A program made the position numbers and the translations under genes. Below are positions 45,599-63,533 of a stretch of DNA of 64,000 bases, in pieces; positions within the stretch are counted from its first letter, which is position 1, and each line of letters begins with the position of its first letter. The notes beneath the pieces are model-generated. The model was given only the letters and a program-made list of their open reading frames with translations. It had not been told where the DNA came from and ran no database searches. This stretch comes from Cynocephalus volans (lineage: Eukaryota > Chordata > Mammalia > Dermoptera > Cynocephalidae), in assembly GCF_027409185.1 (NCBI RefSeq), contig NC_084462.1, forward strand, positions 155,917,490-155,981,489. The letters are read 5' to 3'.

Positions 45599-48500
45599 GT
45601 AACAAGAGACTTATGGATCTGACTTTGTGTGGGGATCATTATAAGGGCCTATATGTCCTCACCAGTTTTCTTTAGGAAAAATGCATGTGTCATGTAGGAA
45701 GATGAGAATTAATTTTTCTTGATTACTACTATGCGCCAGGCACTGTGTCGGCAGATTTTCATGTGATCCTCACAACTCTGAGGATTTCATTCTCTTATTT
45801 TATCTATTCTAAAATCAAGGCTCGAGCAGGTTAAGTAACTTGCTTGAGGTCACAGTTTTAAGTGGCAGGGTCAGTATATAAATCTTGGTTGGAATGACTC
45901 CAAAATCTAGACTTAAAATTACATGTCCTTTTGATTATAAAAGTAATAAACATTCACTGTAGAAAATCTAAAAGACATGAAAAATCTAAAGAAAAAAATT
46001 ACACAGCATTTCTCTACTTGGAGAGAACCTGTCGCTCTTTGCAATATACTCTGCCACCTTCCAACATTAGACACTAGGATCTATTACCACTCCTTTAATT
46101 GTATCTACTCTTTCAAGATTAGCTCAATTTTAATACACCTTCTTAGTAAATACATGAAACAGAACTAAGTTTGGAGTTCTTTTTCTCCCCATGTAAACAC
46201 CTTGAAAGTAAAGACTTCCTTTTGGTTCTTTTTTTTTTTTTTTTGGTTTTCTTTCAAAACATTCCTCACTTTAGAAAAACCAGGTTGCAAAAAGTAAAGG
46301 CTTCAAGACACTTGATAAGTTCAGGAGAACTTCAGAGCACATTTGAGCAGATCTGGATATCGTCTCATAAATAACCTGTTAAGATATGCCTCTTGGTTTG
46401 TAAAATGAGTTATTTCTCAAAAACAAGTGTGGCACGCTGATAAACATTTTTTATTTTAGTAGTTTTAGTGTATATTAGAAAAATATAACAACATATTAAG
46501 CCCTTGATTTCCAGGGATTATGAATATAAAGAAAAATATTAAGTAATTAATAATAAGGGGGATAAAGGACAAGAGATATGCAAGTAATCAAAGTTTGGGA
46601 AAGCCTAGACCATATCATCTCCAAGGCCCCATCTAGCTCTATTATTCTAGAAAAATAAGAGTGTTATTCTGATTTCATTTCTTTCCAACCTTTCCTCTGC
46701 TGTGCTAGCACCTCCTGTCCATTAAGACTTTAATAGTTTATGTGTGTATTTGCTGGGGCCTTTAAAAACTCATATTTATGTCATGGCTGTTATATGAAGT
46801 AGTTTACAACTAGAGTTCTTTCTTTCGGTACAATTTGAGAGATTGCCATAGAAAAGTCTTTTCTGTGTTCAGAGGCAATCTCCCTGCTTCCAGCACGAAG
46901 TCAACATTTTGCTCTTACAGATAATGATATGCCAGTTATTGTTTTTTTTCTGTTTTCTTTCCAGTCAACTTAATAATCCACTGGGGATTCACTCTGTCCC
47001 ACTATAGCAATTTATTTTTGACCAGAACCTAAGAGAATCCCTTGTTTCTTTCTTTTTTAAAAAAAGTTTATTTATTATTTTTTTTACATTCAATGATGTT
47101 GTTGCAGAGCAGTTGGGGGGGAAGGGGAGAGGAGAAGAGGGAAGGAAATAGGGTGGAAGGAGGAAGGAGGAGGGGTGGGGTTGAGGCCTGTGGCACCCCC
47201 CCATTCCTCCTGCAGGGGAGACCAGGGGGCTTCTAGCAGTGTCTCGATCATTACTGGGCTGGGTGCAGATGTCAGGGGGGTGTGGCTGAAGCACTCATCT
47301 TCCCTCCGCCTTAGCTTGGGAGCTCAGGGTGCTTCCTATGGTGGCTCAGTGGTCATTGCTGGGCTGGTTGCAGGTGTTGGGGTGTGTGTAGCCAGAGCCC
47401 TTGGTCCCCCCACCGCCACAGCTTGGGAGAGCCTGGGTGCTTCCTGCAGGGGCTTGGTGGTTGTTGCTAGGCTGGTTGTGAGTGTTAGGGGGGTTTGGTT
47501 GTGGCCCTTGGCCCCCTACCACCCTGGCTGGGGAGAGCCTGGGCGCTTCCTGCAGCAGCTCGGTGGTCATCGTTGGGCTGGTTGTAGGTGTTGGGGGGAC
47601 ACGGCTGTGGCCCCCAACCCTCCCTCCTCCCTGGTTTGGTAGCCCAGGGGAATTCCAGTCCTAGGTTTTATAGGTGTTCTTTGGTGATGTGAGACCTTTA
47701 CTAGTTAATATTAAACTTTGTCTCTGGTCTGTGGGTATTTTATTTTTTCTTCCAGTTCTGTATTGGATTATTTGCTGTTCCTACCACTTAAACTCTGCAC
47801 TGAAACTAATTTGTTGTCCTTTGCTTACTTCTAAAATGGGGGAACTTCCTGTGGGGACCAGCACTTGAAATCTGTGGTTGAATTAAATTGTTGCTTTGCT
47901 GCTGCTTCCCTAGGGAAGGCTTTTTGTGCAGCTGTTTTACTTACTTATTTATTTATTTATTTAAAAGATGACCGGTAAGGGGATCTTAACCCTTGGCTTG
48001 GTGTTGTCAGCACCACGCTCAGCCAGTGAGCGAACCGGTCATCCCTATATAGGATCCGAACCTGTGCCTTGGTGTTATCAGCACCACACTCTCCCGAGTG
48101 AGCCACGGGCCGGCCCTTGTGCAGCTGTTTTAATGGCTGACTTTATAGATACTTCTGGGTCTTGTGAGATCCAGTACAACTGGGTTGTGTAGAAACTCTG
48201 GTCTGGGCCTGAGTCTTTTCAGCAAACTGCACCCGCTGCAGTTCTATATTCCTGACCAGTCTCCACTGAGTGGTCCTGCACTGACTGGGGAACAGACCAG
48301 CTGTCCTTGCTGTGCCCCAGTGTTCTCCCAGTGGGCCCATCTCCCCCATCACCCACATTCCAAACACTTCCATGGGGTGGGCCATGTGCCCGTCCCTTGC
48401 AGTGACTCACTGGCCTCTGAATGGCTCCTTTCTTTCAGGTGTGGCTCCTCACTCCTATGTGGGTCCACGGGAACCCTATTAGTGGTCTTTCTGGCCTGGA

Positions 48501-51500
48501 GGCCACCAAGGTCCTCTTCTCCCATGCTGCCTCCAACCAACTTCATCTGAAGGGCACAGCTATGGCTTTTGCCAGCTCCTGCTCCAAGCGCTCACCAGCT
48601 CCAGCCTTGAAGCAGCCCGGGCTCGAAACGATTGGAGCAGTCCTCTCTCATTGTGGCTTCATCTGCCTTCACGCACTCCGTAGGTCTCTCCTCCTCTTCC
48701 CCTGAGCTCTAGTAGCCCCAGCTTGGTTGTCATTGCTTTTTAATAGTTGTAAATTGATTGATTTGTGTGAGAGAGTGACACTGGCAACCGTCTATTCTGC
48801 CATCTTGACCGGAAACCCCGAGTTTCTTAAATTCTTAAATATGTAGCAGTGAAGCGAAGTAATTGGGTTTCTGAGATCAGATGCCCCAGTTTTGTGAAAA
48901 CTATTTCAGAGGAATGTGTTGCATTGAGGACACCAAGGCAGAAAGGACTTGGATTGAGATGAACACCCCTCCTGGGAATGTCCCAAGTCTTATTACAGAG
49001 CTCGGTGCCTTTGGAAGCTGAGTTTGTATCTCCTTATCATTCCTTTAGTGTACTCACAAGAACAGGTTATTTTCCTGGTATCCTTTAATCTTCACATAAC
49101 TTCCAGCACACTTACACCTTTTGTCTCTCTATTGGACTCTAAACATTTGAAGACAGGGACCACGTCTTTGTGCTTTGGTGTTAACTGAATACAATTTCAA
49201 TGCACTGAATAATTAAAGTATACGTATCTTACACTTGAGGAACTTTCCCCTAATTGAATTCTTTTTTTTTTTTTTTGTCGTTTTTTCGTGACCGGCACTC
49301 AGCCAGTGAGTGCACCGGTCAGTCCTATATAGGATCCGAACCCGCGGCGGGAGCGCCGCCGCGCTCCCAGCGCAGCACTCTACCAAGTGCGCCACGGGCT
49401 CGGCCCCTAATTGAATTCTTTTAAAGGTTCCTGGATACCATGTCTAACACTGACTCTCTTGCCTTCTTGTCTGTCTCAGTAAGAGACTCTTTTGATAGAT
49501 TCTTCCTTTTCTTTTGATACTCTCTCTTATTATTCATCATTAACAATGTCAGATCACCAAGAGCTATTTGTCTTTTTAAAATGTTTTAATTGAAATAATA
49601 TTTGTATGCATTTTAAAAATCATAAAGTACTAAGTGACCAATAATGCAATCAGCATTATCCTGCCTCATCCCTCTCCAGCCTCCAAACCAGCCCCCCGAG
49701 GCAGCCTTCAGTTCTGTCAGATGGTTCTTCTGGAATGCATGTCCATATTTCTAAATAATACACTTATTTTCTTGATTTATCAATTTTCCACATTATTTGG
49801 TGACTTCCTCTTACAGAAGCTGTGAGTGAAGCTCTTTCATATATCCTCTCCCCTTACTTTTCTCTTTCCCTTATCCTTCTACTGTAGTTGAATCACAATT
49901 TTGAGTTGAATCAAGAGTCAGCTTTTACATTATAATGACCATGTAAATTTTGCTCACTATTAAGTGAACAAAATCTGACCCTGCCCACATGTACCTGGAC
50001 ATAATAACTGACATGTTTTCATTTCCTTTGTTTTCTACATACCTATTTCTACTTTCTTTTTCTTCTAAATGATCCATCTGATGTCAGACATCTGTTAATG
50101 TTTTTGTAAATGCTCAAACACCTCTCATAATCTATCGGTTTGTTTTTTTTATTCTGGAAACCTCCCTTCCACTTTTTCCTCTTACTCCAGTCTGGACTGG
50201 TTATTCTGTAGTCCTGGTGCAGATCCATTATCTTAAAACTTCTCTTTGCTTCTACTTACTTACTTTACTTACTTACTTATTTATTTATTTATTTATTTTG
50301 GTGGCTGGCTGTTACAGGTCTTTGCTTCTCTCCTATGTTGGGTATCCTGTTTTTAGCATCCTGTGTCTTCCTTTTCCTTGCTTTACTCCTTGCTTTGCTG
50401 AAGCTTGCTAAGAAAGGTGCATTGGAGGTATTTTTTTGTCTTGGAATGAATGAAAAAATACAATAGCCTTCTATTCAATTATTTGGCTGGGTATAGAATT
50501 CCAGGTGAAAAATGATTTTGTTAAAACTTTTAATATTCAGTGTTACTGTTAAGAAATCTACTGCTATTTTGATTCCTGTTCCATTATATGACCTTTTCTT
50601 TTCTTTTTCTGAGAACTTACAGGATTGTCTCTTTACTCTGAAATTCTGAAATTTTACAATGATTTTGCTAGACACCTGGTATCTAGTCTCAAGACTTGTG
50701 ACCTTTAATTCTAGAAATATTAATTGTATTATTTCTTTAATAATTTTCTCCTTGTGCTTTCTTTCTCTGTTCTTTTTGGAACTCCTATTGGTCACATGTT
50801 GGATTTCCTGGATTAATTTTCTCATTTTCTAATCTTTCTTTTCTACTTTCCATCTTGATCTCTTTTCCCATTCTGAAAAATGTTCTTGACATTGTTTTAC
50901 AACATTTCTATTTAATTTTTATTTTTAGCTATCAAAGTTTTAATTTATAATAATTCTTTCTGGTTCTCTGGTCATTCCTTTTTCATAATATACTCTTCTT
51001 GTTTTATGGGCACAATCTCTTTTAATACTCATTTTGTTGATATTATGTTTTTTTTTTTTTCACTATATCTTTTAATATTTCTTGAAGCATGTAAATGTAA
51101 TGTCTATTCCAAAATTAAGTGAAAACAATATCAAAAATAAATGTTGCTGACTTAGCTCAGGGGAAAAAAAAGAAATGAACTATAATAATTTGAAATGAAC
51201 ATCATCCTTTTCTGATGATACTGATGATATATTATGATGATATTATGGTTTTTTTGTTAAAAAAAAAAAAATGTCTTCTGCTGTCTCGCTTGTTGCTGCG
51301 TCCTGGGTTTTTGTTTGTATATCTTTTGAGGTCTTTTTCTTGTTAGAGCTTTCATCAAATACCTGGTGATCCTTGGCTGTCTAATCATATTTAAGCTTAA
51401 GAGGGGCTTGTTGACTAAGGACATTCATATTAAGGTTATCAAATACTGAGCTGAATTTCAATTAGGGTTCCCCAAGGTCAGTGTCTGAAGGCTTTTCTCT

Positions 51501-52386
51501 AAACCACCCAGTGCATCCAGAGAACCCTTCTCTTTCATTAGAGGATACCAATGCACTTGGTAGACTGGAAGCTGAGTGGGGAAAGGAGGTTGACAGTTCG
51601 AAATTTGGTATGTACACTTGCACTTAAACTCCACATTCAGCCCCAAGATTAACTTTGTTCTCCATTCTCTCTGGATTTTCTGAGTCTGAAACCTGTCCAG
51701 TTCAGTTTCTCCAGAGAATAAACCTGTTCTCCTGTGAGGGTGCTGAGGGTGTAGGACACTTGGATGTGCAAGGTGGGAGAGGAGCACTGGGGTTCAGCTT
51801 GTTTTCAGCCCTGCACCCCTCTCTTCCCACTACTTGGTACTTCTTAGCACTGAACGTCTCAGGGGTTCTGCTGGGGAAAGTGGCCTGCCTTTCTCAGTAG
51901 AATATCCCTTTGCAGGCCCTTGGTTAAGTACCTCCACTCTGGCAAGTCAGTCATCACTATTGCTCCTTTCTTGTTCTCTTTGACCTTGTGGATTAACACC
52001 CTTATTTCCATTCTGTCATTCTAATGGAGACTCAGGAAGGAGAGATAAATGCCAAGTTGAATGACCGGTGATCCTTGGCTGCCTAATCATATTTAAGTTT
52101 AAATCTTCCTTTTACACTACAGGCTGAACCTCCTCGGAAGAGCAACTGGAGGCAGAAGCATGAATCTTTCATCCGTACCCTCCGTCATGCTCGAGAGGTC
52201 CAGCAGGTAATTGCCAAAGGTGGAAACCCTTCTGACTTGCCTCCCATCCTGCCTGCAGAAAACCCAGACTATATTCAGTGTCCTCACTGTAGCCGCCACT
52301 TTGCTCCCAAAGTGGCTGAGCGACATATTCCCAAGTGTAAGACCATCAAGAACCGTCCTCCACCTCCAAGGAAGCATTACAGTTGA
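44258..52386 (+). CDS. ZC2HC1C: ZC2HC1C (FAM164C), zinc finger C2HC-type containing 1C (whole CDS)
   Basis: Two coding exons, 44258-45598 and 52123-52386, join in phase 0 to give 534 residues. The N-terminal ~200 residues are low complexity and Ser/basic-rich. A long charged coiled coil covers about 202-268 (MQIQRLEAAGESLEEEIRRK and onward). Two C-x2-C-x11-H-x3-C zinc fingers follow at about 392-411 (CSHCGRKFLLLRLERHSNVC) and 500-519 (CPHCSRHFAPKVAERHIPKC), split by the intron. The family is defined by these paired fingers; I know of no assigned biochemical function. The start is the first in-frame ATG, 19 bases into the exon. A second form could end inside the intron (see the exon entry). 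The gene is divergent from ACYP1 and convergent with NEK9. Confidence 0.95.
47206..47640 (-). repeat. VNTR, about four units of ~105 bp
   Basis: Units begin near 47206, 47309, 47414 and 47520, followed by a partial unit. Each carries a cttcctgcagg-like box, a gggctggttg-like box and a gttggggg-like box. The units are GC-rich and diverged by small indels. Frames stay open across several units on both strands, as expected for a GC-rich repeat. Confidence 0.8.
47940..48116 (-). mobile_element. CYN-type dimeric SINE
   Basis: A reverse dimer with a tttatt-repeat tail. Exact 16-bp duplication ttgtgcagctgtttta at 47924-47939 and 48117-48132. It is nested in the L1-derived VNTR element. Confidence 0.9.
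49266..49405 (-). mobile_element. CYN-type GC-hairpin SINE
   Basis: A well-preserved copy of the GC-hairpin form, with ggcgggagcgccgccgcgct in the middle and a T tail. Exact duplication cctaattgaattctttt at 49249-49265 and 49406-49422. Confidence 0.9.
49550..51480. other. ZC2HC1C intron, AT-rich, probable old LINE text
   Basis: AT-rich sequence with a ttta microsatellite at 50251-50300. Stretches such as ggctgggtatagaattccag resemble old L1-type LINE DNA, but too decayed to place. No exon is seen before 52123. Confidence 0.4.
52123..52386 (+). CDS. ZC2HC1C: ZC2HC1C exon 3 (last coding exon)
   Basis: The acceptor is tttacactacag. The 88 codons start AEPPRKSNWRQKHESFIRTL, carry the second C2HC finger, and end PPPPRKHYS before TGA at 52384-52386. 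Confidence 0.95.
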   Translation, partial: AEPPRKSNWRQKHESFIRTLRHAREVQQVIAKGGNPSDLPPILPAENPDYIQCPHCSRHFAPKVAERHIPKCKTIKNRPPPPRKHYS

Positions 52387-52939
52387 GCAGACAACAGTGG
52401 AAATCTCCTTGGATAGTTCAGAATGCTCTGCTTCTCTTCAGCAATAAATGGGAGTAGAATTCCATACAAAGCAGAAAGTAACAAAACTTTTACATCTCCC
52501 AGATTTGCCTGCAAAGCTAAAACCAGTGAGGAGAGAGCCATTGCCAAGCAGCAGGAGGCAGAAGGAAGCCTCAATTTCCCACTAAATTACAACCCCGGGC
52601 TGGTGTGCCTTGTTATTGCCCTGATAGAACTGATGGGTGAAAACACTGAAGAGTAGTGAGCAGGCTACATTAAAGCTTTCTTCTTGCAAGCCTGATTTGT
52701 GGTTTGTGCTAGTGAAGTGTCTGCATTTGGTTGTGCCTTCCAGCCACTGCATGTATGTTTGTGGTTCCTGTTAACTATTCTTGCTCTTGCAAGAAGTTGG
52801 AGTGTTAGGATGAGCTGGTGTCAGAGAACAGTGCTCACCCAGATGGTAACTCTCAAAAAGACAATAAGATTTTTCTGTAAGGCATTATTAACGGAAGTAT
52901 ATCCTTGACCTCCATGATGTACAGTCCTGGCCAAAAGCC

Positions 52940-53007
52940 AATAAAAATGTGTAAGGTTAGTGCATCAGTGTATCTTAAACCTTCCCTATGGTGTACTGTG
53001 TAATAAA
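52940..53007 (+). terminator. ZC2HC1C: ZC2HC1C polyadenylation signals
   Basis: Plus-strand AATAAA hexamers are at 52940-52945 and 53002-53007, about 560-620 bases after the stop codon. An earlier AATAAA at 52443-52448 is very close to the stop. Confidence 0.6.
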
Positions 53008-53100
53008 GGAGATATCTTTATGTACTTTACAGGGTAGGGATGGAGGAAAGGCACATTATATTTCCCTCTACTTGTTCTTTTCTAATGGGTTTCATATGTC

Positions 53101-53140
53101 AAAAAAAAAAAAAAAAAAAAAAAGGAAAGAAAAAAAGGAA
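53101..53140. repeat. A-rich run
   Basis: About 23 A followed by A/G-rich sequence, just past the ZC2HC1C polyadenylation signals. No element body is recognised beside it. Confidence 0.7.
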
Positions 53141-54020
53141 GAAACCTCAGTTTCAGCTTGTTGCTAGCACTCTGCTTTCAAATCAGGTTGGTTGAACGAC
53201 TTTTTAAATGAGGCAGCAAAATCTACCATCAAAGCAATGTTGCACAGTGTCACATGTCCCTGCCAATTATAGCATAGTCAACTTCTATTTTAGAGAATGA
53301 ACTTGGAAGGCAAAGGGACTAGGTCTTTTTAATTTTCTCTGTGTAGAATAGTGCCTAGCACAAGTTAGGCCCTCAATTAATGGGTTTTGGGGATTTAAAA
53401 TTAAACAAAAAATGAGTGAGTCGTAGACTTGTAAAATAGGGGAACCAATAAGTTAATGTCTGAGGTGGTAAAATCAGTTTAGATAGGAGTGAAGTAGCAC
53501 AATGGATGATAAATACTAGTAGGATTACTGTCCTGAGAGCATTACTCAAATTGCTAGTTTAAAATACTGAAGAAAAACCATCCAACTTGAACTGTGCAAA
53601 GTGGACTGGGCAGACAACAAAACTGTATTTTACTAAATAACAAATGGCCACTCACTCTTGTTCCATTTCCTCTGCAGTTTCTGCTGAGTCGCTGGGCTAA
53701 CAGATCAGATCAATTTGAAATGTGAATTTAAGGCTTTAGCAGTAAAGCTGCAGGACACTAGGCTGAAAAACCAAATTGTGTATTTAAAGAGCAACATATA
53801 TTGAATTGCTTTGTGCTCTTTTTAATTGTTCCAAAGGAAAAAAAAAGATATCACTTAATGTGGGTTTTGTTTAACTCCTTAAGGAAAGCACACATAGAGA
53901 CACTGCATATTTAACTCAATATGTACATCCCCCTGACAAGTAAGCAATAAATGGCAAGAATAAGCTGTGGTCAATGCCACCAAGCCACAGTCTTTGGACT
54001 GCTTTACCTCATAGATGTGT

Positions 54021-57000
54021 TTTATTTGGCTGGCACAACATTAAAAATCTGATCCGACATTTAAAAATTGGGATATGGAGCATCTCTTGAAAAACTGGAA
54101 GTTCTGGGAACACTGGGCCAGCAACCTGCATAGCACGAATTGGGTGGGGTTCAGAATCAGTTGCTTCTTCAGGTGATACCATATCACCACAGCCCCACCT
54201 GGCCTGCTTCACTTATTTATCTGCCTGGCCCCATAGTGCTTGGGTTTGGGATCCCTGGATGATATTATTAAGGTCATAGATCAGGACCCTTCAGAGAGAA
54301 CAAATGTGTGTGGGGGGAATGCTTTCTATAGACACAAGGAAGCAGTTATTCATTCTTATGTTGCTGAAGAAATAAAACAATAGTCAATGCCTTAGTGTTC
54401 CCTTTGATCTCTATATGTTTAGGCCTTGATTATATTAAGAATATCTATTAGTCTTTTAAATGTAGCTTGATCTGGTCTTTGGGAAGAGGTAAATCTTTTT
54501 CTATCTAAGTCTCTTCCTGCATATCTCAAAGGATGACAGTGGATAAATAAATGCTGCTTGTTATTGTCCATATTTTATACTAGTTTATCTAAGAAACTTT
54601 GGTGCAAGTAAATGTTATAAATTTTAAAGTTCAAAAGATTAAGCAATGGGAAAAAAATCTCATGATGAAACTCAGATGTAAACTCATTTCATTTAAAAGT
54701 GTATGCAGACGTGCTGAGATGATATTTCTAAACAGCAATGTATTTAATGCAGCACAGTACGTTCTGGCCAACATTTGCTTTCAGTCATCAATTTATCACT
54801 CTCCACAACTACACAGGAGGTAGCAGAGATGTGACATAGTGGAGTTTTTATCCCTAATGTTCATGATTCTGTGAGGTTTAATGATCAGCATGTTTATTTT
54901 CATAGTTAATCATTGAAGCAATAAATGATTTTTGGCTTTGCAGCAGGAAGGAACATGTTTTATAGTCCTGACTACAGCCTACTTTGCCCTGACACTACCA
55001 TGAATAATACTTCTTTGGAGGCCCAGGGATCTCATTTGAATGAATTTATTTAACATACATTTTGCTCCTGAGCTGTTCTTTCTATTATGAATCTTTCCAA
55101 AAATATGGCAAACCAAGTGAAACTGGAGTTTTAGTCTGCTTTTGCTTTAAACTTTAGTGAAATGCTCAGCCAAGAGAAGTTATAACTTGGCTGTGCTATG
55201 CCAGGGAGACCAATTACAGTTCAACCTCGTTGAGGGAAAAGTTTTATAAACACAGATTGGCATTACATTTGGAAAAGCCCCCCACTGAGACTGAGGAGGT
55301 AAGTACAAGAAGGATCCTTTTTATAATGGCTCACTTTTTTACATCTGCACTTTCAGCACTTTAAGAAGATTTTGGGGAAAAAGTTGTGGCAGCAGCAATT
55401 ATTCTGCCGGCAAGAATAAGGAAATGGAAAGAAGCAAAGATTATTTCTGTGCAAATGTCCTTGTGTTGTTTTCTGTTCTCACTGAATCAAAGATCCACAA
55501 AGGCCTAGAATCTGGGTGTTTTACTCCCAGTGATTAAGGTCCGTGCGCAGGCTTACTGAGGCACAGCACTGATTGAGAGTTTAAATGTTTATTTAAAACC
55601 GAAATGCCAAACCACTCCACCCTCAACCTTTCAAGCATCTGGCTAACAATAAGCTAGTTCTTCAGCAACAATGTCAGAGCAAAGGAATAACTCAGATTAT
55701 AACTCAAAAGCAATACTACTGGAAAACTTAAAACACCTAGTACTGCATGAAGAAGAAAAGCAGACAAAATTTAGAGAATTAGCTACAGAAAACCATTCAA
55801 AGGCATTTCTACTGCTTCACGTTTCACTCTATCCAACACATGGCTGCCACCTTTGAACTGGTTTCTGTTTGCATAGTTGTCAGGTGGGAAAAATCATATG
55901 GCTGTCCCAGGCACAATTTGGGAAAGTGCAAATTGTCTCTAAGGCATAAAACTTTGATTCTCAGCCAGATTTATACCAAATCTAGCCTTCCCAAGGGAAT
56001 TTGCTAGAGCTAATGACCACAGTGTTCCACTGCTAGGGAATGACTTCTCTCGGAAACAAGAGCAGGACTCTCAATCCTCCCCACTCTCAATACTCACTTT
56101 CACCCCACAGTTCTCAGCAACGTGCCCATGTCCCTCAGCTCCATAGCAGAAGCAATCCTCATGATGAACACCCAAACTGACCCTGCCTCTCAGGCCTGCT
56201 GAGATAGTGAGCATGAGGATACAGGGACATGAAAGGCCAGTCAGTTCTTAAAAAAATCAAAATTACATTTATATGATGAACCAAAACCCATTGTTAGAGT
56301 TTACAGCAAACCCCCAAGTAACCAGAACTTGTAACCTTAATCCAGGGTAGGCCCCTTCTCTTATTTCAAGAGGCTTCAGTGATTACATTAGTACTATTGT
56401 ACTAGGCTTCCCAGAATTGAGAAAACAATGGGATCATCAAACCAAAGAAGATCCCATTGAACAGAGTTGCCCATCCCCAGCCATGGGGTTTTCCCTGAGC
56501 ATCAGCCTTCACACCACCAGTTTTAGGGAAATGGCAAAATTTCCACTGCACAGGTCCCCCTACAATAAACAGATGTCAAACATATTTTGGTTTAGGGAAA
56601 ATGAAACAAAATTAATTTAGTTATGTGTAAGGACATAGGATGTAAGACTTATCCAAGAAGCTCCTGTAACCCCAAATACTAAAGGAACATTTCATAAGGC
56701 TAGATGGAAACAAAGCTCATAGTCTTTAGTGAAACGGTCAAATGCTTGCCTAGAACTTTCTATATGAAGTTTGTTCTTCTAGGACACCATTTCTTTGGGA
56801 AAGCTAGCTTTTTCCTGTCTACGAGGACAAATGTATGTGTGATAAGAAGTAAGCTTTCAGTCAAATTCCTTTCACTTAGCAGGTTCTACCTGTTCTGTTA
56901 GGCTTCCAGGACTCCCAGGGTTTGGTGCTGGCTCTGGGCCACTCAAGTAGGAAAGATGATACAGACTCACTGGCTATGATATGGCTTCATAAAACACCAA

Positions 57001-57989
57001 AAGGGGAAAAATACTGACTAGACATACAGAAAAGGAGTGGTTGGGGCTGCTGATGTCAAAATTAGAACCCTAAGAGCCATGAAGGCAGAGATGCAAGAAG
57101 CCTTCTCAGGGGCAGAAGACTCAGAGTCATTCAAAGCCCTCTCTAAGAAACCAAGTAGAGGCAGGACCTCCTCTCCCTCACGATTTTCTCTTAAGGCCGT
57201 TCCTACTGCTCCACTGACTCAACTCTCTAAGAGACACCTCATCCCTCAGAGGTATCTTCCAAAGCTAGGAAATCCCACCCTGCATCAGCCACAGCCTGAA
57301 ACTCCAGCTGTGTGACCTGCCCTTTCTCTACTCCTCACTGAAGACATTGCAATCAACTCTTAGAGGAAAAGCAATCTAAACCCACTTTTCCTCCTAAAGC
57401 ATTTAGCTGCACGAATTAACTGAACTTTCTGAAAACAAGCCCTAGATTGACGCCACCAGACGTATTTTCTGGACTCAGGGCTCCTGAAAGGGATCAGAAT
57501 ACTTCACCACTCTCCAGAGGACCCCAGATGGGCCATGCCTGGTTCCAGCCCACTCTAGCTTTACACTTTTCCCTCCCCCACCCAGAGGTGCAATGCCTGG
57601 TATTGAATTCCCAAGGCAGCTTCCAATCAATGGTGAAAATGATAAATGGGATATCAGCTGCTACCAGCGCAATTAAGGTGAGCACTGTGTCTCCTTTTCA
57701 AAGGTGGGATCGATAGATGAGGTACAGAGCTGCTGTTGCTGTGGCAGTCACTGATGACAAAGCCAGGACCATGGGGCCCTTCCATTCTCCAAAACAATAA
57801 AATCACTCCTAGATCCTACCTAAAAGGCAATGCTACTCTCCAAATGTACAAGGAAAGTGCTTCAGAGCCTCTACCTTGCGCCCCTTGTCTGCAAGTGAAC
57901 AAAGCCAGGAAAGCCGCTCTCTGCATTCAGTAAGTGTGCTGTGAAGTTCTTTGGATCCCAGTTTCCTGGGGGCTATACAGGCTCAGAGA
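54021..57989 (-). other. NEK9: NEK9 3' UTR (approximate)
   Basis: About 4 kb with no exon of another gene and little recognisable repeat. Low repeat content next to repeat-dense introns fits a retained UTR. A minus AATAAA at 54021-54026 is my candidate polyadenylation signal. That would leave about 1 kb between the ends of NEK9 and ZC2HC1C. Confidence 0.5.
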
Positions 57990-62959
<4,970 letters not shown>

Positions 62960-63533
62960 TTACCCCTGGAAAAGCTTCTAGAGTTGCATGAAGTGGAATG
63001 ATAAGAGTGCACATCAGATATTTGGAACTAAATTTTTAGTTTTTACACAAAGTATCTGTATATCAGGATCTTCATAATAATTCACTTCCACTTTCCAAAC
63101 TTGTTTATCCTACATCCACAGCAGATTATCAATATTCTAGAACATTACTGAACAATCTTCCCAACCATAGTTCACCAAATCTAGCACCCATGCTTACCCT
63201 GCTTCTTTAATAGATACATTCAAACTCCAGCATCCTCCATAGACATTCATATTATATAAAATGTTCTTTAATATTTGAGCCAAAAACCTCTTAAAGTTGT
63301 TCAACACTAACTCCCTGTTTAGGGAAATGCCTGAATGGTGAATTCTTCAACACTCACATGAGTATTAAATTCTTTCATGAGTGTTTGTATAAATTTTAAA
63401 AATACGATGGCTAGTTCTTTCATATCATGCAGCATATTCCAAGTTACCTTAATGACCGACTAGCTGATGTGTGGTCAGGAAATGAAAATGAATTTTAATA
63501 TAGGCCAAAGAAAAATATAATTAAGAAAGTAGG

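Larger units (their letters stand above)
47043..48815 (-). mobile_element. L1-derived non-autonomous element with VNTR
   Basis: Read on the minus strand it starts at about 48815 with a typical L1 5' end (gtcaagatggcagaatagac) and continues as L1 5'-UTR-like sequence. After the nested SINE it enters a tandem array (47206-47640) and ends with caacatcattgaatg and an A-rich tail near 47043. No ORF1 or ORF2 is present. A possible short duplication, gtttctt, borders both ends. Confidence 0.65.

Noticed and set aside
47175-47642. 155-codon open frame
   Set aside because: It runs through the GC-rich VNTR, where all frames tend to stay open. The repeated protein text follows the DNA repeat.
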